DNA from: Mesorhizobium sp. M3A.F.Ca.ET.080.04.2.1
GTDB taxonomy: Bacteria; Pseudomonadota; Alphaproteobacteria; Rhizobiales; Rhizobiaceae
Reading direction: 5' to 3'
Length of the DNA stretch: 64,000 nt
NCBI RefSeq assembly: GCF_003952525.1
Contig: NZ_CP034451.1
Location: forward strand, 5,432,501-5,496,500
The position numbers and the translations under genes were made by a program. Shown piece after piece: positions 33,469 through 41,226 of this stretch. The notes beneath the pieces were generated by a model, which saw nothing but the letters and a program-made list of their open reading frames with translations, ran no database searches and had not been told where the DNA came from. Every line of letters begins with the position of its first letter. The stretch's first letter is position 1.

Positions 33469-33482
33469 AGCAGCCGGACATG

Positions 33483-33511
33483 GAAAAGGCCGGGTAGAAC
33501 CCGGCCTTTTC
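33483..33511. terminator. Terminator after metF
   Basis: A perfect 12-bp stem (GAAAAGGCCGGG with CCCGGCCTTTTC) and loop TAGAA. A/T tails on both sides mean it can work in both directions: for metF and for the small gene convergent with it. Confidence 0.9.
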
Positions 33512-33558
33512 AAATTGGTTGACTGCTTTCGGTGCTCGGTCTTCCCGGCTTTGGCGGG

Positions 33559-33645
33559 TCAGGGAAGAACGCCTATGATAAGGGCTCCGATGAATGCGAA
33601 CGCTGCACAAATCATCAATGCGTTGATTGGCCTCGTCAGTCCCAT
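33559..33645 (-). CDS. Predicted 28-residue single-span membrane peptide
   Basis: Short ORF reading MGLTRPINALMIC then AAFAFIGALIIGVLP. A perfect AGGAGG ribosome site lies 7 bp before the ATG and a CTTGCC-N17-TAGAGT promoter lies upstream. The peptide is a two-residue-charged N-terminus (one Arg) plus a continuous hydrophobic segment of about 19 residues, enough for one membrane span. A stop follows right after the helix, and the metF terminator is 48 bp further on. Family unknown to me; it resembles the many small hydrophobic peptides of rhizobia that are missed by gene finders. Confidence 0.65.
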   Translation of the reverse strand: MGLTRPINALMICAAFAFIGALIIGVLP

Positions 33646-33676
33646 GTCATAGCCTCCTCTTAAGAGCTATGGCAGG

Positions 33677-33705
33677 ACTCTAGGGGCATTTGGGCCACAG
33701 GCAAG
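33677..33705 (-). promoter_or_regulatory. Putative sigma-70 promoter of the 28-residue peptide gene
   Basis: Read on the minus strand: CTTGCC (33705-33700), 17-bp spacer, TAGAGT (33682-33677). Spacing is ideal and the -35 is one base off the rhizobial CTTGAC. The start site would lie about 25 bases before the ATG. Confidence 0.5.
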
Positions 33706-33838
33706 CGGAAAATGTGCTGCAATGCGACGCGATTGTGAAATTTGCGACTTGCGATTTACCGTTAGGCCTTGAAACTCTTCGCTAAAACCGGGCTTGGCCG
33801 TTGTGAATAAATTGTGGCGGCGGTGTGGCGTGAAACCG

Positions 33839-34759
33839 CTACCATCGACCGAGCAAACGCCCGTCGATGGTAATCAAGCCGAGTCCGATGAGCGCCATAC
33901 CGCCCATTTCGAAGAGTTCCAGCCGCTCGCCAAGGAAGAGAAAACCGAGCAGCATCGCACTGACCGGGACGATCAATGTCACCAGCGAGGCGTTGGTGGC
34001 TCCGGCAGAGGCGACGAGATTGAAATAAAGGATATAGGCGAAGGCGGTCGAGAGCAGCGCCAACGCCAGCACTGCCGCCCAGACGGGCGGCGAGGCCGAA
34101 AGCACTCCGGCCGGGCCGAGCGCGCTGAGCACCAATGGGATCATGATGATGGTCGAGGCCGTGAGCTGGCCGGTCGCGATCACCGGTGAGGGGACACCTC
34201 TGAAGCGCCGCGCGATCATCAGCGCGATGGCATAGGACAGCGAAGCGCCGATCAGAGCGAACTTGGCCCAGACCGGCCCGCCGAGCCCCGCAAGCAGGCC
34301 TGGGCCGATCATCACCGCCGTTCCGGCAATGCCCAGCGCGATGCCGGCGAGCTTGTTCCAGGACAGCTTCTCGTCGACTGTCAGCGCATTGGCCAGGATC
34401 AGCGTCCAGAACGGCGTCGTCGAGTTGAGGACCGAGGCGATCCCGGCGCCGAGCTGGGTCTGGCCGGCGAAGATCAGCGAGAAGGGGATTACATTGTTGG
34501 CAAGGCCCAGCAGGAAGAAGAAACCGGCATGCGGCAAGGCGAGGCGGAAGGAGGGGCCGCGAATCGCCAGATAGAGCTGCAGCGCTGCCGCGGCGATCGC
34601 GACACGCAACAGCACCAACGCCAGCGGGTGAATTTCCGACACCGCAATGCGGGCGAAGAAGAATGAGCCGCCCCAGATCGCGCCAAGCAGCAGGAGCTGA
34701 GCCCAATCCTTGAGCGTCATGGGTCCGCGCGTCGCCGCGGCGCCGGCCGTCATCGTCAT
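33839..34759 (-). CDS. EamA (DMT) family transporter
   Basis: 306 residues with about ten hydrophobic segments in two repeated halves, the drug/metabolite transporter pattern; G-A-I-W-G-G-S-F-F at the end of TM1 and N-S-T-T-P-F-W-T at TM4 are typical EamA features. Inner-membrane exporter of unknown metabolite. ATG 34759 has GGAGG 5 bp upstream; TTG 34762 is the longest start. Confidence 0.9.
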   Translation of the reverse strand: MTMTAGAAATRGPMTLKDWAQLLLLGAIWGGSFFFARIAVSEIHPLALVLLRVAIAAAALQLYLAIRGPSFRLALPHAGFFFLLGLANNVIPFSLIFAGQTQLGAGIASVLNSTTPFWTLILANALTVDEKLSWNKLAGIALGIAGTAVMIGPGLLAGLGGPVWAKFALIGASLSYAIALMIARRFRGVPSPVIATGQLTASTIIMIPLVLSALGPAGVLSASPPVWAAVLALALLSTAFAYILYFNLVASAGATNASLVTLIVPVSAMLLGFLFLGERLELFEMGGMALIGLGLITIDGRLLGRW

Positions 34760-34812
34760 CAAAACCTCCAGGCCGCTGGCAAACTCAGCCGCCGAACAGC
34801 TGCAACCGATAT

Positions 34813-34849
34813 CCGCTCAGGCGGCAAGGGCCACCCGAAACCTGAGCGG
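34813..34849. other. Perfect 9-bp hairpin in the leader region between the EamA gene and the IS element
   Basis: CCGCTCAGG (34813-34821) and CCTGAGCGG (34841-34849) are perfect inverted copies around a 19-base loop. Before the IS insertion this would have been about 115 bp upstream of the decarboxylase start on the plus strand. It could be part of a structured leader for that gene. The rest of 34760-34921 shows no ORF. Confidence 0.45.
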
Positions 34850-34922
34850 TAATTCAGCATGGCGGAAAAGGATGGGGCCGGTCGCGCGGGAAGGGGAGAC
34901 ACAGAACTGTTTTCTTTGGCGG

Positions 34923-35879
34923 CTAGCTGTGGAGCCTCAACAGGTTGTCCTCGGTTAGAGCGAGGCGACTGATAGGTGTTTTGGACTTTAGGCTCCCGTG
35001 GGGACGGTGCCAATTGTATCTGTGCAGCCAGACCGGCAACTCTGCGGCGCGGTGATCTGAAGTCGGATAAGCGATGGCATAAGCCCATTCGCGCAGTGCT
35101 GTCTGGATGAAGCGCTCGGCCTTGCCATTGGTCTTGGGTGTATAGGGTCTTGTCCTGACGTGCTTGAGGCCGAGATCGCGGCAGGCCTTGGCGAAGGCCT
35201 TTGATCTGTAGCAGGAGCCGTTGTCGGTCATGACGCGGGCTATCGTGACGCCGAGGCTGGCGTAGTAGGCCACCGCCGCCTTGAGGAAGGCGATGGCGCT
35301 TTCTTTTTTCTCGTCGGGCAGGATCTGCGAGAAGGCGATGCGGGAGGCGTCGTCGATGCAGACATGGACGAACTCCCAACTGCTGCCGCGCGAGCTGGCA
35401 TTGCCGGTGCGCTTGCCGGTAATGCGATGACCGATGCGCTCGAAACGACCGAGCTTCTTGATATCGATATGGATCATCTCGCCAGGATGCTCGCGCTCGT
35501 AGCGTCGGATCGGCTCGGCCGGTTCGATATCCCGCAACCGCGACAGTCCGGCACGCTTGAGAACCCGGCTAACGGTGGCGGGCGAGACGCCGACCTCATG
35601 GGCGATGTGCTTGCCGGTCCAACGTTGCCGCCGCAGCGCCATGATGCGCTCGGCGATCAACGCAGCGGTGGCCTGCGGCATATGGGCGGGCCGCGAGGAA
35701 CGGTCGATCATGCCGGCCCGCCCTTCGGACTTGTAGCGCTCGACCCAGCGCGCCACGATCTTGGCCGACACGCCGTAGACACGCGCCGCATGGGCTTTGG
35801 AGAAAGCGCCTTCTATCACCGACAGCGCCATCTCCTCTCGACGCAGCGGTGTGAGACGGGCATTCTTATGGATGTTCAT
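34923..35879 (-). CDS. IS481 family transposase
   Basis: 318 residues, intact. N-terminal helix-turn-helix (about 10-60, with A-R-V-Y-G-V-S-A-K-I-V-A-R-W) and a second HTH-like segment near 90-110; the rve integrase core has the DDE triad D139 (H-I-D-I-K-K-L-G), D219 (M-T-D-N-G-S-C-Y) and E255 (N-G-K-A-E-R-F). Start ATG 35879 follows GGAGG by 7 bp. The stop codon TAG is read from bases 34925-34923, which lie outside the inverted repeat in the duplicated target CTAG. Confidence 0.95.
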   Translation of the reverse strand: MNIHKNARLTPLRREEMALSVIEGAFSKAHAARVYGVSAKIVARWVERYKSEGRAGMIDRSSRPAHMPQATAALIAERIMALRRQRWTGKHIAHEVGVSPATVSRVLKRAGLSRLRDIEPAEPIRRYEREHPGEMIHIDIKKLGRFERIGHRITGKRTGNASSRGSSWEFVHVCIDDASRIAFSQILPDEKKESAIAFLKAAVAYYASLGVTIARVMTDNGSCYRSKAFAKACRDLGLKHVRTRPYTPKTNGKAERFIQTALREWAYAIAYPTSDHRAAELPVWLHRYNWHRPHGSLKSKTPISRLALTEDNLLRLHS

Positions 35880-35962
35880 TCGGATCCTCCGATGGATGCT
35901 GAAGCGTGGTAACTCCAGTCTCCTCGGTCCGGTCCGAATGGACAACCTCCCGAAAGCTCACA
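34928..35962 (-). mobile_element. IS481 family insertion sequence, complete, with 6-bp target duplication GCTAGC
   Basis: 1,035 bp. Terminal inverted repeats of 23 bp begin TGTG and end GGTTGTCC (34928-34950 and 35940-35962 complement; 15 of 23 positions match). GCTAGC flanks both ends (34922-34927 and 35963-35968); the IS481 family is known to prefer CTAG targets. One intact transposase gene on the minus strand. The insertion lies 43 bp upstream of the decarboxylase ATG. Confidence 0.93.
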
Positions 35963-36005
35963 GCTAGCTAGGATTAATTGTGCGCGCCCGATTGAGGATT
36001 CGTCC

Positions 36006-37226
36006 ATGCAGCGATTCGAGAATGCTCGCGAAGCGGCACTGGCGCTTCGCCCGGACGATCCGGTCTACTGCTTCCGCCCGCAGGTTCTGAAGGCCGATGC
36101 CTTGCAGTTCATGGGCATGTTCCCGGGCAAGACCGCCTATGCGGTCAAGACCAATGGCGAGCAGATCGTGCTCAGGACCTTGGTGGAAGCCGGCGTCGGC
36201 GCCTTCGACGTCGCCTCGCCCGGCGAGTTCGCCGCCGTCCGCGCCGTTTCTGCGGAAGCCGAGATGCTCTACATGCATCCGATCAAGGCGCAGTCGGACA
36301 TCAAGCTGGCCCTGGAGAAATACGGCATTCGCGTCATCTCGCTCGATCATGAGGACGAGATCACCAAGTTGACGCGCGTGGTGCGGGCGCTCGACATCGA
36401 TCCCGGCGCGATCACGGTCTTTGTGCGCATCCAGACGAAGGGGCATGCGGCCTACGAGTTGTCGAAGAAGTTCGGGGCAGGTCCGGCCAATGCGGTCGAG
36501 CTTGCAGAGCGGCTCAACCGCACCGGCTACAAGGTCGGCCTCTGCTTCCATGTCGGCAGCCAGATCGAGGATCCTGACACCTATGAGCGGGCGCTGGCCT
36601 CGGCCGACTGGGTTCGCAATCGCCTGACCTTCGACATTGCCGGGCTCGATGTCGGCGGCGGCTTTCCGGCCGAATATGGCCATGATCCCAATCGCAAGCA
36701 CATCGAGATGCCGTCGCTTGGGCAGCTTATGTCGCGGCTGTCCGGCGACCTGAAGGAGTACCAGTTCGACCAGTTGCCGCTGGTGGCGGAGCCAGGGCGC
36801 GTCATCGTGGCGCGCTGCCTTTCGCTGATCGTGCGGGTGCTCTTGCGAAAGGGCAAGCGGCTCTACATCAATGACGGCATCTGGGCCTCGCTCTCGGATT
36901 CATGGACCGGCAAGATCACGCTGCCGGCACGCTTCATTCCGGACCCCGCGATCCGCACGCGCAATGGCGACGAGAAGAACATCGTGCCGTTCAAGGTCTG
37001 CGGCGCGACCTGCGATTCCGTCGACATACTGTCGCGGCCGTTCTGGCTGCCGGAAACGGTCGACACCGGTGACTGGATCGAGATCGGTCATATCGGCGCC
37101 TACTCGCTCTCGCTCAGAACGCGCTTCAACGGCTTCTATCCCGACACATTCATCGAGTTGACGACGCCGTTCGACGAAGGCGATGCGCCGGAGGGGTTTG
37201 CGAGTTTGGAGACGATGGCGGATTAG
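36006..37226 (+). CDS. Fold-type III PLP-dependent ornithine/lysine decarboxylase
   Basis: 406 residues, alanine-racemase-fold decarboxylase. PLP lysine K48 in Y-A-V-K-T-N; F-D-V-A-S-P-G-E; H-V-G-S-Q for substrate and PLP; D-V-G-G-G-F-P; A-E-P-G-R for the phosphate; C-G-A-T-C-D-S-V-D carrying the active-site Cys from the second subunit. Makes putrescine and/or cadaverine for polyamine synthesis. The 43 bp between the IS and the ATG contain no clear promoter, so expression may depend on the IS end or be reduced. The start codon lies after GAGGATTCGTCC. Confidence 0.93.
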   Translation: MQRFENAREAALALRPDDPVYCFRPQVLKADALQFMGMFPGKTAYAVKTNGEQIVLRTLVEAGVGAFDVASPGEFAAVRAVSAEAEMLYMHPIKAQSDIKLALEKYGIRVISLDHEDEITKLTRVVRALDIDPGAITVFVRIQTKGHAAYELSKKFGAGPANAVELAERLNRTGYKVGLCFHVGSQIEDPDTYERALASADWVRNRLTFDIAGLDVGGGFPAEYGHDPNRKHIEMPSLGQLMSRLSGDLKEYQFDQLPLVAEPGRVIVARCLSLIVRVLLRKGKRLYINDGIWASLSDSWTGKITLPARFIPDPAIRTRNGDEKNIVPFKVCGATCDSVDILSRPFWLPETVDTGDWIEIGHIGAYSLSLRTRFNGFYPDTFIELTTPFDEGDAPEGFASLETMAD

Positions 37227-37388
37227 TGAATGGTGAATAGTGAATGGTGAATGGTGAATAGGGAATTAGGAAACTGTGATTGAGAGATGCTCGTGGGCTT
37301 AACCGCGAGATCGCAAGCTTAATCGTTACTATTCACCATCCACCATTCACCATTCACCATTCACCATTCACTCTATTCACCATTCACA
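37227..37388. repeat. Inverted arrays of a 7-bp repeat (TGAATGG / CCATTCA)
   Basis: Just after the decarboxylase stop, TGAATGG or TGAATAG units repeat about five times (37227-37262). From 37327 to 37387 the complement (ATTCACC) repeats about eight times. The two arrays can pair into a hairpin of more than 30 bp. It lies between convergent genes, and the mltB-like stop codon falls inside it. It could act as a terminator in both directions; the copy number probably varies by slippage. Confidence 0.85.
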
Positions 37389-38562
37389 ATTTCGCCAGCA
37401 AATCCGGCGTCGGCCAGCCATCCACCGGCAGGCCCAGCCGCATCTGCTCCTTGCGTATGGCCTCGCGGGTGTTCGTTCCGAGAATGCCGTCGACCGTGCC
37501 GACGTCGTAACCCTTGGCCTCGAGCTTGGTCTGCAGCGCTTTCATCTGATCACCGCTGAGACCCGTTTCAGGAGTGCGTGGGTCGAATTGCGGTGCGCCG
37601 GCAAGCCGCGTCGCAAGCACTGCCGCGGTCAGCGCGTAGGTGAAGGACTGGTTCCACTCCAAATAGACGTCGAAATTGTCGTAGGTGAAGAACGCGGGAC
37701 CCTTCCGGCCCATCGGCAAGGCGAGACCGGCCTTCAGGCCGTTGTCGACGAGCGGCGTGCCGTTGGGGTTGGTCACGCCCCACTGAGCCCATTGGCTCAA
37801 TGGCAGCTTGTTGGTGCGTCCGGTCTGGTCCCAGGGCATGTCGTCGGGAACCCGCACTTCCTCGACCCAGGGCTGGTCGCGCTTCCAGCCGCGCGACAGG
37901 ATCTTGTTGGCCGTGGTCATGATCACGTCCGGCACGCTGTTGCGGAGGTCGACCTTGCCGTCGCCGTCGCCGTCGACGCCGCGCGCGAGATAGTCGGTGG
38001 GAAGGATCTGCGTCTGGCCGACCTCGCCGGCCCAGGCGCCCTTGACGTCGGCCGGCAGCACTCCGCGGTCGACCAGCGTCAGCAGCGGCACCACCTGCGG
38101 CCGGAACAACTGCGGGCGGCGGCAGTCATGTGAGAGCGTGACCAAAGCGTTGAGCGTGTGGAAGTCGCCCTGCACGGCGCCGAAATCGGTCTCCAGGCCC
38201 CAGAAAGCGGCAATGACGGCTGGCTGCACGCCGAATTCCTTGTCGGCGCGCGCGAAGACATCGGCATATTTTTTCAGATTCGCGGCGCCCTGCTTCAGGC
38301 GATAGGCCGAGATCATGCGGTTCGAGAATTCGGTGAAGGTCTGGGTAAAGACGCCCTGGGCGCGGTCGCGCGCCAGGACCTTCTCATCGATGGTGGCCGC
38401 TTCCAGGGCGTCGAGCCCGACGCTGCCGACACCTGCCGCCCTGGCCTCCGCCGCCACTCCCTGCTTCCAGGTTTCGAAATCGCCGCCGCATTCCTGTGCC
38501 TCGGCGGGCCAGGCGAAAGCGGCAACCAGCAGCGCCGCCAGGACGTCAACGCGCAATCGCAT
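37384..38562 (-). CDS. Lytic murein transglycosylase (MltB type) with C-terminal peptidoglycan-binding domain
   Basis: 392 residues: signal peptide (MRLRVDVLAALLVAAFAWPAEA), SLT_2/MltB catalytic domain about 25-310 with catalytic Glu124 in F-W-G-L-E-T-D-F-G and the Q-T-Q-I-L-P-T-D-Y segment, and PG_binding_1 domain about 330-390 (L-Q-T-K-L-E-A-K-G-Y-D-V-G-T-V-D-G-I-L-G-T-N-T). Periplasmic; cleaves the glycan strand with anhydro-muropeptide formation. Start ATG 38562 with GAGAGG upstream; the extension to 38676 is not family-like. Confidence 0.93.
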   Translation of the reverse strand: MRLRVDVLAALLVAAFAWPAEAQECGGDFETWKQGVAAEARAAGVGSVGLDALEAATIDEKVLARDRAQGVFTQTFTEFSNRMISAYRLKQGAANLKKYADVFARADKEFGVQPAVIAAFWGLETDFGAVQGDFHTLNALVTLSHDCRRPQLFRPQVVPLLTLVDRGVLPADVKGAWAGEVGQTQILPTDYLARGVDGDGDGKVDLRNSVPDVIMTTANKILSRGWKRDQPWVEEVRVPDDMPWDQTGRTNKLPLSQWAQWGVTNPNGTPLVDNGLKAGLALPMGRKGPAFFTYDNFDVYLEWNQSFTYALTAAVLATRLAGAPQFDPRTPETGLSGDQMKALQTKLEAKGYDVGTVDGILGTNTREAIRKEQMRLGLPVDGWPTPDLLAKL

Positions 38563-38746
38563 CGTTTTCCTCTCGAGATCGGCGCATGACCCTCTTGGAC
38601 CCGATCCGGAGTCTGGACAGGAACTTGCGCAGATTTCAAAGTTCAGGAGCGCCGTTCGGCACCCGGTTGGGTGCACCGCTCCGCATCATCAGCGGTTGCA
38701 TATATCGCCGCCCCGCGGTCTCGAAAAGCAGGCGCAAAGCCCGATG

Positions 38747-39541
38747 TCAACGGGTGTTCTGCCGTAGCCACCTGTTCCAGGCGGCTTCCGAGCCGTTGAA
38801 AACGTTGATGTCGGCCTTGCCCGCCATGCCGGGAACGATGCCGGTTCCGGTGTATTGCCAGAAGGTGAAGGGGTGGCTGCCGTATTTCTGGCGCGGATGG
38901 CCCGCCACCGAGCGCAGCCAGTAAGGATAGCCGCGGAAGCTGGAAAGCTGGTTGTCGTCGAAAAAATCGAGCGAGGTGTAGATGATCGGCTTCTTGCCGT
39001 AGTGGCGCTCGACGATCTGCAGGAAGGTGCTCATTTCACTGCGCACCGTTGCCGGATCGGGACGAAGCCTGCAGGTCGGGGACTTCGGATTCCATTCCAT
39101 GTCGAGAACCGGCGGCATGGCTGATGCGTCTCTCGGAACATTGGCTATGAACCAGCGCGCCTGGGCGGCGGCCGGCGTGCAGAAATAGAAGAAATGGTAG
39201 GCGGCGCGCGGTATGCCCGCGGCCTTGGTGCGGGCCCAGTGCTCGTTGAAATAATCGTCGAACCGGTCGCCGCCTTCAGTCGCCTTGACGAAGGCGAAGG
39301 AGATGCCGCTGGCCTTGGCCGTGGGCCAGTCGACGGAGGTCTGGTATTTGGAGACGTCTGTACCGTGGATCGAGTAGTTCCAAGGCGCGCCGCTGTCCCA
39401 TTCATGCGGCTTGGAGTCTTCGAACCGGGGCGCGCGAACGGCAACGGTCGCCGAACTGGACGGCGACAGCGGCGAAAGATCGTCTACCGTCGAGCAGGCG
39501 CCCAGCAGCGTCAACATCAATACGGCCGCAAGACGGCGCAT
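38747..39541 (-). CDS. Lipoprotein with glycoside hydrolase family 25 (lysozyme) domain
   Basis: 264 residues. Lipobox L-L-G-A-C (Cys at residue 16) marks a lipoprotein. The GH25 domain runs about 58-262: G-T-D-V-S-K-Y-Q-T-S-V-D-W, F-A-F-V-K-A-T-E-G, A-Y-H-F-F-Y-F, catalytic D-x-E in V-L-D-M-E-W-N, and F-W-Q-Y-T-G-T-G near the end. N-acetylmuramidase, probably acting on the cell's own wall. Start ATG 39541. Confidence 0.9.
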   Translation of the reverse strand: MRRLAAVLMLTLLGACSTVDDLSPLSPSSSATVAVRAPRFEDSKPHEWDSGAPWNYSIHGTDVSKYQTSVDWPTAKASGISFAFVKATEGGDRFDDYFNEHWARTKAAGIPRAAYHFFYFCTPAAAQARWFIANVPRDASAMPPVLDMEWNPKSPTCRLRPDPATVRSEMSTFLQIVERHYGKKPIIYTSLDFFDDNQLSSFRGYPYWLRSVAGHPRQKYGSHPFTFWQYTGTGIVPGMAGKADINVFNGSEAAWNRWLRQNTR

Positions 39542-39653
39542 CACTGTTCCCCGAGCCGGGTTCAGCCGGCCGCTGATGGGTCGTTGCAGATGGCCGTTGC
39601 TTGCGCTGGCCCCCTCCGAACGGTCGCCCCACAGGACCGCCCGTATTCTTCCG

Positions 39654-39698
39654 GCATGTCGTTGTCCCAAAACCGCTTGGCACTTTTGGGCGACATCC
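39654..39698. repeat. Palindromic intergenic repeat, family R1, copy A
   Basis: Arms GCATGTCGTTGTCCCA and TGGGCGACATCC flank AAACCGCTTGGCACTTT. Same family as 15041-15079 and 28089-28133. It fills the space between the GH25 and serine-hydrolase genes. Confidence 0.85.
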
Positions 39699-39783
39699 AC
39701 TGTTGATCGCCGAACATGGTTGATAATCCATTGACCGCGCTCGACAGCGCCGACGATTTTGCGGAAGCAATGGCGGCAAATCA

Positions 39784-41220
39784 ATGACACAAAGCGAGCC
39801 GGAAAATCCAAGGCGCAAGATGCGGGGGCGCAAGATGCGGGCTGTCGTAAGGTTCATCAAAGGGTTGCTGGGGCTCGCAGTGCTGTCGGTGGTCGCGGTG
39901 GCGGCGTGGCTCTACTTCGCGCCGCCGGATCTGATCCGCGTCGGTGCCGGCTATTCGGCCAAGATCGTCTGCTCCAATGTCTTTATCGCCGGCCGAGACG
40001 CGAACGACGTGCTGGCGGTCGACGTCCAGGCGCCGGGTCACCCGCTGCTCAAGCTGATGAAAGTGTCGGTCGACAAGGAGAGGGGGCTTGTCTCGGCGGG
40101 CCTGTTGTGGGTGTTGGGCAAGAGCATCGCGGTCGAGCGTGACGGGGTCGGCTGCGCGTCAGTTCCAGACGGCAACACCGGCAAAGCGAGGCAGACGTCA
40201 TTGCGCGCTGCGCGGTCGGCGGCGGTCCAACTGGACGCGCTCTGGCCCGAGGGCGAGCGGGTGGATGCTTCGCAAAACCCCGAAGTGTCAAGGATCGTCG
40301 ACGATCAGGCCATGGCCGGAGCCGGCATGCGCGCGCTCGTGGTGGTGAAGAACGGGCGCATCGTCGCCGAGCGCTATGGCGACGGCTTTTCGGCGAAAAC
40401 GCCGCTGCTCGGCTGGTCGATGACCAAGACGGTGAATGCCGCGATCGTCGGCACGCTGGTGAAGGACGGCAAGCTGGCGCTCGACAACAAGGACCTGTTC
40501 GCAGGCTGGAAAGCGGATGGACGGGCGGCGATCAGTCTTTCCGACCTGATGGCGATGTCGAGCGGGCTGGAATTCAACGAGGATTATGGCGACGTCGCCG
40601 ACGTGACGCGCATGCTCTATCTCGAGCCGAACATGGCGGGTTTTGCCGCGGCCAAGCCGCTGACCAGCGAGGTAGGCAAGGCGTTTTCCTATTCGAGCGG
40701 CACATCTCTGATTCTGTCGCGGCTGTGGCAGGACGCGCTCGGCGACAAGGCGAAGGCGCTGGCATGGCCGCGGACGGCGCTGTTCGAACCGCTCGGCATG
40801 CATAGCGCGGTGCTGGAGACCGACGAGCAGGGGACATTCGTCGGCTCGTCCTACCTCTATGCCACCGCCCGTGACTGGGCGCGCTTCGGCCAGTTCTTGC
40901 TGCAGGGCGGCGTCTGGAACGGCACGCAGATCCTCCCCGCCGGCTTCGTCGACTGGATGCGGCAGCCGGCCTCGGCCTCCAAGGTCTATGGCAAAGGCCA
41001 GGTGTGGATCGAGGGCCCGGGCGACGAGGAAAGCCCCGGCGCGGGCATCGCAGCCGGTTTGCCAAACGACACCTACTGGATGGAAGGCCATGATGGCCAG
41101 ACCGTCGCCATCATTCCGTCCGAGCAACTCGTCGTGGTGCGGCTCGGCCTGACGCCGGCAAAGCTCGGCTACCGGCCGCAGACGATGGTAGCGGCGCTGG
41201 TCAAGGCGCTACATCAATAG
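39784..41220 (+). CDS. Serine hydrolase, class C beta-lactamase/penicillin-binding-protein family
   Basis: 478 residues. A basic N-terminus and one TM segment (about 23-46) anchor it to the inner membrane with the catalytic part outside. Beta-lactamase-fold motifs: S212-M-T-K215 (SxxK), Y303-S-S-G (YxN-like position) and H436-D-G438 (KTG equivalent). Such family members are esterases, peptidases or transpeptidase-like proteins more often than drug-inactivating enzymes; there is no sign of resistance function. Two possible starts (39784 and M13). Confidence 0.88.
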   Translation: MTQSEPENPRRKMRGRKMRAVVRFIKGLLGLAVLSVVAVAAWLYFAPPDLIRVGAGYSAKIVCSNVFIAGRDANDVLAVDVQAPGHPLLKLMKVSVDKERGLVSAGLLWVLGKSIAVERDGVGCASVPDGNTGKARQTSLRAARSAAVQLDALWPEGERVDASQNPEVSRIVDDQAMAGAGMRALVVVKNGRIVAERYGDGFSAKTPLLGWSMTKTVNAAIVGTLVKDGKLALDNKDLFAGWKADGRAAISLSDLMAMSSGLEFNEDYGDVADVTRMLYLEPNMAGFAAAKPLTSEVGKAFSYSSGTSLILSRLWQDALGDKAKALAWPRTALFEPLGMHSAVLETDEQGTFVGSSYLYATARDWARFGQFLLQGGVWNGTQILPAGFVDWMRQPASASKVYGKGQVWIEGPGDEESPGAGIAAGLPNDTYWMEGHDGQTVAIIPSEQLVVVRLGLTPAKLGYRPQTMVAALVKALHQ

Positions 41221-41226
41221 GCCCTG

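Noticed and set aside
37227..37388. Possible CRISPR array
   Set aside because: Units are 7 bp, with no unique spacers and with inverted orientation in the two halves.
39784..41220. Antibiotic-inactivating class C beta-lactamase
   Set aside because: The fold motifs are shared by many esterases and peptidases; membrane-anchor and length are unlike AmpC, and there is no ampR neighbour.
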